The position numbers and the translations under genes are program-made. This document shows, piece after piece, positions 25,839 to 33,362 of a stretch of 64,000 bases of DNA. Below the pieces are notes generated by a model, which saw nothing but the letters and a program-made list of their open reading frames with translations, searched no databases and was not told where the DNA came from. This stretch comes from Christiangramia crocea (GTDB taxonomy: Bacteria > Bacteroidota > Bacteroidia > Flavobacteriales > Flavobacteriaceae), in contig NZ_JAJSON010000009.1 of the NCBI RefSeq assembly GCF_022410465.1, positions 62,001-126,000 on the forward strand, given 5' to 3'. Positions within the stretch are counted from its first letter, which is position 1. Every line of letters begins with the position of its first letter.

Positions 25839-27323
25839 ATGAAAAGATTTAATAACATACAAAACAAGCTGGTCCTGATGCTGGCACTTTTTATGGGAAT
25901 CCTTAGTGTTTCCTGTGAAAGCGATGAGCTCAATGATCCGTCATTTGATAATATCGATGATGAACTGAATCTGAGCGTTTCGGCATCAGAACTGGATCTA
26001 CAGGAAAAATTTATCAATAATGAGGTGAATTTTAACTGGTCTACAGGAACCAATAACGGGACAAATTCTGCTATCAGTTATACGTTGGCGATCGACCTTG
26101 CCGATAATGACTTTTCAGATCCCATTATGGAACCTGTTGAAGGAGAAAAGAACAGGTTTAGCTATTCTGTAGATCATGGAAGCCTTAACAACAGATTGCT
26201 TGAAAGCGGACTTAATGCCGGAGAAACCTATAATCTGAAAGCCAGAATTTCGGCCGAAGTTGTTACCAGCGGAGAAATTCAGACTGCTGAAACAAATTTT
26301 ACTGTAACGACATTTAAGCCGGTTTCCGATAAACTATTCATCCTTGGTGATGCCACACCTAATGGCTGGGATATAGCAAATGCCATTGAACTTTCTGCTT
26401 CCGGCTCCCAAAGAGGAGTGTTCGTTTACGAAGGCCAGCTAACCGAAGGGAATTACAAATTTGCTGTGAGTCAGGATGATTGTTTCTGCCAGGATTTCTA
26501 TACCAAAGACCCTGATGATGATTCTGTGATAGTTTACAATGAAGGAGGAAGCGGAGATGATATCCAGTGGACAATCACTGAGGAAAGAAACTATAAGATT
26601 AGGGTCGATCTTTTAAATAAAACCATTTCCATCAATGCAGTCGAAGGCAGTCCTTTTGACAAGCTTTGGATAGTAGGTGATGCTACTGAAAGTGGCTGGA
26701 ACATAGAATCTCCTGCCGAATTCACCCAGAGCACTGAAGAATCTTTCATATTTACTTATAAAGGAAATTTCAACCCTGGTGAATTTAAAATATTTGCCGG
26801 CCCTCTTGGAGACTGGTGTGGGGAATGGTATCGCCCTTCTCAGGATGATGTGCCTATGCAAAATGGTTCCGTAGAGCAAAATCCTGGCTGTGATCCAGAC
26901 AATACCTGGCTGGTAACCGAAGAAACGGCCGGAAGATACCGGGTGACCATTAACACTATTGAGAATACAATCCAGTTTGAGCAGATCAAGCTATATATAG
27001 TAGGAGACGGAAGCCCTGCAGGTTGGGATATCGCTAACCCGGTGGAACTGACTTATGACAATGGAGACTTCGTTTTTAACGGTGAACTGGGAGCTGACAA
27101 TCCTACGGGGGAATTCAAATTTCCAAATCAAACCGGTGACTGGTGCGGTGGAGAATGGGTTAACTCAGCTACTGCATCACAATCTATAGATAATACAGAT
27201 TTTATAAGAACCCCTGGCTGTGAAGGTCCTGATAATAAGTGGAAACTTCAGGATGGCGATGCCGGCACCTATGAGATTCGCATCAATCTGGATGCTGAAA
27301 CTATGAGTATTACCCGGCTTTAA
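25839..27323 (+). CDS. SusE/SusF-like outer-membrane glycan-binding lipoprotein
   Basis: 494 aa. The lipobox LSVSC follows a long signal. The N-terminal domain (LSVSASELDLQEKFINNEVN) is SusE-like. Three repeated binding modules follow, beginning KLFILGDATPNGWD, KLWIVGDATESGWN and KLYIVGDGSPAGWD, each with an aromatic-rich segment (DWCGEWY, DWCGGEW). In SusE/F these modules bind starch on the cell surface. The same module type recurs three more times in the lipoprotein at 29138, with shared wording such as GDATESGWNI, which suggests duplication or exchange between the genes. Starts 18 bp after SusD. Confidence 0.85.
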   Translation: MKRFNNIQNKLVLMLALFMGILSVSCESDELNDPSFDNIDDELNLSVSASELDLQEKFINNEVNFNWSTGTNNGTNSAISYTLAIDLADNDFSDPIMEPVEGEKNRFSYSVDHGSLNNRLLESGLNAGETYNLKARISAEVVTSGEIQTAETNFTVTTFKPVSDKLFILGDATPNGWDIANAIELSASGSQRGVFVYEGQLTEGNYKFAVSQDDCFCQDFYTKDPDDDSVIVYNEGGSGDDIQWTITEERNYKIRVDLLNKTISINAVEGSPFDKLWIVGDATESGWNIESPAEFTQSTEESFIFTYKGNFNPGEFKIFAGPLGDWCGEWYRPSQDDVPMQNGSVEQNPGCDPDNTWLVTEETAGRYRVTINTIENTIQFEQIKLYIVGDGSPAGWDIANPVELTYDNGDFVFNGELGADNPTGEFKFPNQTGDWCGGEWVNSATASQSIDNTDFIRTPGCEGPDNKWKLQDGDAGTYEIRINLDAETMSITRL

Positions 27324-27361
27324 GAATAAAAATAATGCCGCAAGGCTTAAAAAGATATAAA

Positions 27362-29116
27362 ATGAAAAGAAACAGATTATTAATAATTGGTCAGCTGGCG
27401 ATCCTGATTTTCCTTGGCTCCTGTAACAGTGATGATGAGGTTCTGGAGATGCCGGTAGAAGAAGGAACAGACCAGACATACCGGGAAGTACTTGATTTTA
27501 CTAAAGATAAAGCCAGATATAATCCTGGCGAGGAAGTAACTTTTTCGGTGAATGGAACTCATCAGAACACTATGGTGAGATACAAATATCTGGGCGAAGT
27601 GGTGGCAGAGGAGAACCTTTCTTCCCATACCTGGACCTGGACGCCGCCTTCTGAAGATTTCAGGGGCTATATGGTGGAACTGGTAAAAACCACAGGAGGG
27701 GAAGAGACGGTACTTGGAACAGTTGGAGTCGATGTCTCTTCAGACTGGACCAGATTTCCTCGTTATGGCTTCCTTTCAGAATTCGGGAATATATCTGCAG
27801 GTGAGAGAGTTGATGTTCTGAATAATTTGAAGGATTACCATATTAACGGACTGCAATATTACGACTGGCATAGTAAACATCATATTCCATTGCCAACAGA
27901 TGACAGCGGGAATCCTGCTGATTCCTGGGCAGATCTTTTCAACAGGGAAATATATTTTGAAACTGTTGAAGGTTATGTGGAATCTGCCAAAGAAAGGAAT
28001 ATGGCTTCCATGTTCTATAACCTGCTTTTCGGAGCATGGCATCCTGAAGAAGGAGATGGTTTTGAAGAGGAATGGTTAATATTTAACGATCGCACTCATA
28101 ACTCTGTAAACAAACATGGCCTGGGAGACCTGGGAGATATTCTTATTACCGATCCTTCCAATGAAGAATGGCAGAATTACATTTTTGATGAAGCCGAAGT
28201 TGTGTATTCTAATCTTGATTTTGCGGGCTGGCATTTGGATCAATTGGGTAACCGTGGAACCGTATATGACTATAATGGCTATCAGGTGGCCCTTCCCGAA
28301 GCATACCAGGATTTCCTGATTGAGCTGAATGAAGAATTTCCGGATAAAAAGATGGTTCTTAATGCGGTAGACCAGTTTGGGCAGAAGAAGATATTGAACA
28401 GTCCGGTTGATTTTGCTTATACCGAGGTATGGTCCAGGTACCAGTATCAGGATCTCGTGCAGGTGATAAAGGAAAATTATGAATATTCTGATGGAGAGCT
28501 GAACACTGTACTGGCTGCTTATATGAACTACAATTCACAGGAGGGCAATTTCAATACCCCTTCAGTGCTTATGGCAGATGCAGTGATCTTCGCCTTTGGA
28601 GGAGCACACCTTGAGCTTGGGGAACATATGCTTTCCAGTGAATATTTCCCGAATACCAAGCTTTCCATGACTTCAGAATTAAGCGAAAAGCTTAAGGAAT
28701 ATTATGACTTCCAGGTAGCTTATCAAAATCTTTTAAGGGATGGAGGGACTTTTAATATGCCAGCGGTTTCCACTATCGGTGAAGATGTTACTGTTAACAA
28801 CTGGCCTCCGGTATTTTCTCAAACTGCTGCAGTAGGTAAACAATTAAGCGATAAGCAGGTTGTGCATCTACTCAATTTTGACGGTCTTAGCACACTTCAG
28901 TGGAGAGATGATTCTAAAATTCAAACCGCTCCTAAAGTGAAGGAAGGTTTTGAACTGGTAATTGAAACCGCCCAGGTTCCTTCAAAGGTGTGGTTCGCTT
29001 CTCCGGATGTTGATGGTGGTGCTTCTCATGAACTTGAATTCACCAGTACAGGGAATAAAGTAACTGTTCAGGTTCCTTATCTGGAATACTGGAGTATGAT
29101 CGTACTGGAAAACTAG
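27362..29116 (+). CDS. GH66 dextranase-like glycoside hydrolase (lipoprotein)
   Basis: 584 aa from the ATG at 27362; a Met at 27335 adds nine unlikely residues. The lipobox LIFLGSC indicates surface or periplasmic anchoring. After an N-terminal Ig-like domain (about 35-130), the GH66 catalytic barrel is recognisable: FPRYGFLSEFG, LNNLKDYHINGLQYYDWHSKH, the nucleophile D293 in GWHLDQLG and the acid/base E355 in DFAYTEVW. C-terminal beta domains follow. GH66 comprises endo-dextranases and cycloisomaltooligosaccharide glucanotransferases, so the substrate is an alpha-1,6-glucan. The cyclase-specific inserted module is not seen, and the length suits a dextranase. It lies between two SusE-like genes in the PUL. 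Confidence 0.85.
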   Translation: MKRNRLLIIGQLAILIFLGSCNSDDEVLEMPVEEGTDQTYREVLDFTKDKARYNPGEEVTFSVNGTHQNTMVRYKYLGEVVAEENLSSHTWTWTPPSEDFRGYMVELVKTTGGEETVLGTVGVDVSSDWTRFPRYGFLSEFGNISAGERVDVLNNLKDYHINGLQYYDWHSKHHIPLPTDDSGNPADSWADLFNREIYFETVEGYVESAKERNMASMFYNLLFGAWHPEEGDGFEEEWLIFNDRTHNSVNKHGLGDLGDILITDPSNEEWQNYIFDEAEVVYSNLDFAGWHLDQLGNRGTVYDYNGYQVALPEAYQDFLIELNEEFPDKKMVLNAVDQFGQKKILNSPVDFAYTEVWSRYQYQDLVQVIKENYEYSDGELNTVLAAYMNYNSQEGNFNTPSVLMADAVIFAFGGAHLELGEHMLSSEYFPNTKLSMTSELSEKLKEYYDFQVAYQNLLRDGGTFNMPAVSTIGEDVTVNNWPPVFSQTAAVGKQLSDKQVVHLLNFDGLSTLQWRDDSKIQTAPKVKEGFELVIETAQVPSKVWFASPDVDGGASHELEFTSTGNKVTVQVPYLEYWSMIVLEN

Positions 29117-29137
29117 GCATTAAAAACATTATCAATT

Positions 29138-30763
29138 ATGAAAAAAATTAATAGAATATTTACCCTTCCGGTCCTTGTGCTTTTAGTATTAGCACTTGGT
29201 TCCTGTAGCAGCGAAGATGAAATTATTGCTGAAACTCCTCAGCCCGAGGCTAATTTTAGTGTCGAGAGGATTCCTGATAATCCACAACTGGTAAGTTTTA
29301 CTAATTCAAGTGAAGACGCAGAAGAATACATGTGGGATTTTGGAGATGAATCTGAAGCTTCCACCCAGAAACATCCTACCCATCTTTATGAGGGGCCGGG
29401 TGATTATGTTGTGACGCTTACAGCCATAAATGGCGAAAAATCGGCAGAAATGTCTACTGAAATTACGGTTTTCGGGATCCCGATGGCTGATTTCTCTTAT
29501 GATGCTGATGAAGATAATTCACTCACCATACATTTCGAAAATTTTAGTCAGAATGTCGATACATTTTCATGGGATTTCGGCGATGGAACGGGAACCTCTG
29601 CCGAGCAGGCTCCTACTTATACTTACTCCGAGACCGGAACTTATAGTGTAACGCTCACGGCTAGTGGTGATGGCGGTTCAGCCGAGACCACTATTCAGGT
29701 TGAGGTGACCGATCCTATGCCGGACTATGATAAACTATATATTGTTGGAGACGCTTCTCCAAGTGGCTGGAACATCAGCTCCCCTGAGGCATTCACTCAA
29801 AGTGAGGAAGATCCATTTGTTTTTACCTATGAGGCCGATCTTACTCCGGGGAATTTCAAGATCTCGACTTTTACCGGTGACTGGTGTGATGGGGAATGGA
29901 TAAACGCGGCCCAGGCTTCGGTTCCATTAACCTCTACAGATTATATAATCACACAGGGCTGTGATGGACCCGATAATCAGTGGGTGGTTACTGAAGAAAC
30001 AGAAGGAAGGTACAGGATAACTCTAAACCTTGCCACAGAAAGTATCGCTATTGAGGAAGTAGCTGTAACCAGCTATTCGAATCTGTATATAGTTGGAGAT
30101 GCTACAGAAAGCGGTTGGAATATTGCCAGTCCGGAGGCCTTTACGCAAAGTGAAACCGATCCTTCAGTATTTACTTATGAAGCAAAGCTGAGCCCCGGAA
30201 ACTTTAAAATTTCGACTTTCACCGGGGACTGGTGTGACGGTGAATGGCTGAATTCTGCAAATGCCGATCAGGCCATTCCGGAAACCTCTGAATTTATTAT
30301 CACACAGGGCTGTGACGGACCCGATAATCAGTGGGTGGTGACCGAAGAAACGCAGGGGCGTTATGCTATAATCGTGAATATTACAGCAGGAACCATTGCA
30401 TTCGAAGAGCTCACTCCTGAATTTTCTGAATTATATGCGATTGGTGATGCCAGTCCTAATGGCTGGAATCCGCAAAACCCTTCAGAAGCCTTTACCCAAA
30501 GTTCAGAAGATCCCTTTGTGTTCACCTACGAGGCTTATCTAAGTCCGGGTGAATTGAAGATCTCAACTTTTACAGGAGAGTGGTGCGACGGGAAATGGCT
30601 TAATGCTTCTGAGGCCAATCAGTCCCTGGCTGATGCAGAATATATTGTGACCACAGGCTGTGACGGGCCAGATAATAAATGGATAGTTACTGCAGAAACC
30701 GAAGGGAATTATCTGATCACGATAGATCTTTATAACGAAACCATAATTTTCGAAGCCCGGTAA
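29138..30763 (+). CDS. PKD plus SusE-like repeat surface lipoprotein
   Basis: 541 aa. Lipobox LALGSC. Two PKD-type domains come first (SFTNSSEDAEEYMWDFGDES, then FENFSQNVDTFSWDFGDGTG). Three nearly identical modules of about 110 aa follow, each starting YIVGDASPSGWN, YIVGDATESGWN or YAIGDASPNGWN, and each containing STFTGDWCDGEW (STFTGEWCDGKW in the last) and a GCDGPDNQW/GCDGPDNKW segment. They resemble the modules of the SusE/F-like protein at 25839. It is probably an extra surface binding protein that holds the glucan for GH66. The module DNA repeats are very similar, so the copy number could vary between strains. Confidence 0.8.
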   Translation: MKKINRIFTLPVLVLLVLALGSCSSEDEIIAETPQPEANFSVERIPDNPQLVSFTNSSEDAEEYMWDFGDESEASTQKHPTHLYEGPGDYVVTLTAINGEKSAEMSTEITVFGIPMADFSYDADEDNSLTIHFENFSQNVDTFSWDFGDGTGTSAEQAPTYTYSETGTYSVTLTASGDGGSAETTIQVEVTDPMPDYDKLYIVGDASPSGWNISSPEAFTQSEEDPFVFTYEADLTPGNFKISTFTGDWCDGEWINAAQASVPLTSTDYIITQGCDGPDNQWVVTEETEGRYRITLNLATESIAIEEVAVTSYSNLYIVGDATESGWNIASPEAFTQSETDPSVFTYEAKLSPGNFKISTFTGDWCDGEWLNSANADQAIPETSEFIITQGCDGPDNQWVVTEETQGRYAIIVNITAGTIAFEELTPEFSELYAIGDASPNGWNPQNPSEAFTQSSEDPFVFTYEAYLSPGELKISTFTGEWCDGKWLNASEANQSLADAEYIVTTGCDGPDNKWIVTAETEGNYLITIDLYNETIIFEAR

Positions 30764-30783
30764 TCAATTTTAAAATAGAGAAC

Positions 30784-30832
30784 AATTAGCCTGGACATTT
30801 CAGTTCTGATTGAGGTGTCCGGCTAATTTTTT
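30784..30832 (+). terminator. Intra-PUL terminator/attenuator hairpin
   Basis: AATTAGCCTGGACA pairs with TGTCCGGCTAATT (one bulge) and is followed by a T-run. It lies between the last binding-lipoprotein gene and GH31, so GH31 and the six-hairpin enzyme may be expressed at a lower level than the SusCD genes, or from their own promoter. Confidence 0.75.
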
Positions 30833-30846
30833 AATACAAATCAGCT

Positions 30847-33354
30847 ATGTTAAAGCAATTTCTAAGCAACATAACACTCGTAATAAGCTTCATTTTTATC
30901 TGTAATTCCTATTCCCAGGATTCGCAGTCTTTAAACTGTAATTCTTATGAGTTAAACGGGAACAGGGTGATCTTTGGGTGTGATAAGGGTGCAAAACTTT
31001 CTTTAAAATTCCTGGATTCCCGCAATATTAAATTCTGGTATTCTCCTGATGGAAGTTTTAAAAGGAACAACGAATCTTTCGCGGTAATTAATGATGAATT
31101 CGATAAGGACTATAAAGTAGATGTCAGTGAATCGGCTTCAAATTTTGAAGTTTTTACCGGAGATCTTCGAGTAATAGTTCAGAAAGCTCCATTGCAGGTG
31201 CAGATCTTTGATAAATATCAGCGGCTTGTTTTAGGGGATCTTGATGCTGAAGCTTATGTCACCGATGGTTCAGGAGTTGAAACCAGAAAGGTTTTAAGGG
31301 AGGATGAGCAATTCTTTGGACTTGGAGAGAAAGCCGGTCCTTTAAACAGAAGGGGACGTTCCTATAAAATGTGGAACAGTGACAAACCCTGTTATTCTGA
31401 AAATGAGGACCCACTTTATAAGAGTATTCCTTTCTTCCTTAGTACCCATAATTATGGGATCTTTCTGGATAATACCTATAAGACCGAATTTGATTTTGGG
31501 GATAAGAATGAAGATTATTTCTCTTTTTCTGCACCTGACGGTCCTTTCATTTACTATTTCATGTATGGTAAGGATTTTAAGGAGATCATTGGAAGTTACC
31601 TTCGCCTAACCGGAAAGCCTATTATGCCACCAAACTGGGCTTTGGGCTGGTCGCAAAGTCGCGGGTTGCTTACTAATGAAAATCTAACAAGGGATATTGC
31701 TAAAGAATATCGTGAAAGGAATATTCCCTGCGATATAATTTACCAGGATATAGGCTGGGTGGACGGACTTCAAAATTTTGACTGGAGGGAAGACAGGTAT
31801 GATGATCCCGAAGATATGCTTTCAGATCTTGCCGAAAAGGGATTCAAAGTGATCGTTTCCCAGGATCCAGTGATCTCCCAGGCTACCAAAGCCCAGTGGG
31901 AAGAAGCTAATAATGAGGGATACCTTGTGCTGGATGACAGGACCGGAAAAGCCTACGATATGCCCTGGCCCTGGGGAGGAAATGCCGGGGTGGTGGATTT
32001 TACCAAACCAGGTGTTGCCGACTGGTGGGGCGAGCTCCAGCAAAAACCGCTTGATGATGGTGTAAAAGGTTTCTGGACCGATATGGGTGAACCTGCCTGG
32101 AGCAATGAAGAAAGCACAGATCGTCTTCATATGAAGCACCATCTGGGTATGCATGATGAAATCCATAATGTGTATGGTCTTACCTGGGATAAAGTGGTGA
32201 CGGAACAGTTCAATCAACGCAATCCAAATACCCGTGTCTTCCAAATGACCCGGGCGGCATATGCCGGGATGCAGCGTTATACGTTCGGCTGGAGTGGAGA
32301 CAGCGGGAATGGACGGGATGTGGCAGATGGCTGGGATAATCTCGCCAACCAGATCCCCGTGGGACTTTCTGCCGGAATGGGTTTAATACCTTTCTGGACC
32401 ACCGATATTTCAGGTTACTGCGGAGAGATTACCGATTATGACGAATTCGCCGAGCTTTACATTCGATGGCTGCAATTCGGAATCTTCAATCCGCTAAGTC
32501 GTGCTCACCATGAAGGCAACAATGCCGTAGAGCCCTGGCTTTTTGGACAGGAAGCAGAAAAGATCGCAAAAAGATCTATTGAATTAAAATACCAGTTACA
32601 TCCCTATCTCTATACCTATGCACGGGAAGCCTATGATACGGGAATGCCAATCATGAGGGCCCTGGTACTGGAATATCCTGGTGATGAGAAAACCTATCAT
32701 GCCGAAGGCGAGTTTCTTTTTGGAGAGGAAATTCTCATAGCTCCGGTGGTTGAAGAGGGAGAAAGAATAAAGGAGGTCTACCTGCCAGAAGGCGACTGGT
32801 TCGATTATAATAATCCACAAAAGCTATATGAAGGAGAGCAGGAAATTGAGGTGGATGCCCCACTTGATGTGATCCCGATGTTTGTAAAGGCCGGATCGAT
32901 CATACCTAAAATGCCGGTGATGGATTATATCGGTCAAATGGATAATGCACCCATGATCCTTGAGATCTTCCCTTCAAAAAAGACCTCTGAATTTACGATT
33001 TATGAAGATGATGGTACTACCAATGATTATGAGCATGGTGAATTCGTGAAGACCAGAATCGCGACCAGTATGTCAACTTCAGGAATGAATATAGAAATCA
33101 ACGAACCGGAAGTTTCAGGCGGATTTGACAATTCAACAAAAAGAAATTACTGGCTTGAAGTTCATCTTACAGAAAAGCCTGCATCTGTATCGCTTAATTC
33201 TGAAAAGCTGAAAAAATCTAAAATAGAAAAGCTTCAGGAAAACTGGAATTCAGAATTCGATAAGAGCGGTTACCATTATGATAAGGAGAAAAAGATGTTG
33301 CAGATCCTTATTCCTGACACTAAAGAAAGCCTTGAAATAACTTTAAAATATTAA
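30847..33354 (+). CDS. GH31 alpha-glucosidase-like hydrolase
   Basis: 835 aa with a signal peptide (FIFICNSYSQ). GH31 landmarks are clear: LREDEQFFGLGEKAGPLNRR, PPNWALGWSQSRG, the nucleophile D412 in GFWTDMGEPAW and the acid/base D485 in FGWSGDSGNG. The C-terminal beta domains (VLEYPGDEKT, YLPEGDWFDY, IYEDDGTTNDYEHGEF) are standard. Family members remove terminal alpha-linked glucose, many with alpha-1,6 or alpha-1,3 preference. Next to GH66 it would trim isomaltooligosaccharides in the periplasm. It ends 8 bp before the next gene. Confidence 0.92.
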   Translation: MLKQFLSNITLVISFIFICNSYSQDSQSLNCNSYELNGNRVIFGCDKGAKLSLKFLDSRNIKFWYSPDGSFKRNNESFAVINDEFDKDYKVDVSESASNFEVFTGDLRVIVQKAPLQVQIFDKYQRLVLGDLDAEAYVTDGSGVETRKVLREDEQFFGLGEKAGPLNRRGRSYKMWNSDKPCYSENEDPLYKSIPFFLSTHNYGIFLDNTYKTEFDFGDKNEDYFSFSAPDGPFIYYFMYGKDFKEIIGSYLRLTGKPIMPPNWALGWSQSRGLLTNENLTRDIAKEYRERNIPCDIIYQDIGWVDGLQNFDWREDRYDDPEDMLSDLAEKGFKVIVSQDPVISQATKAQWEEANNEGYLVLDDRTGKAYDMPWPWGGNAGVVDFTKPGVADWWGELQQKPLDDGVKGFWTDMGEPAWSNEESTDRLHMKHHLGMHDEIHNVYGLTWDKVVTEQFNQRNPNTRVFQMTRAAYAGMQRYTFGWSGDSGNGRDVADGWDNLANQIPVGLSAGMGLIPFWTTDISGYCGEITDYDEFAELYIRWLQFGIFNPLSRAHHEGNNAVEPWLFGQEAEKIAKRSIELKYQLHPYLYTYAREAYDTGMPIMRALVLEYPGDEKTYHAEGEFLFGEEILIAPVVEEGERIKEVYLPEGDWFDYNNPQKLYEGEQEIEVDAPLDVIPMFVKAGSIIPKMPVMDYIGQMDNAPMILEIFPSKKTSEFTIYEDDGTTNDYEHGEFVKTRIATSMSTSGMNIEINEPEVSGGFDNSTKRNYWLEVHLTEKPASVSLNSEKLKKSKIEKLQENWNSEFDKSGYHYDKEKKMLQILIPDTKESLEITLKY

Positions 33355-33362
33355 ATACCCCA

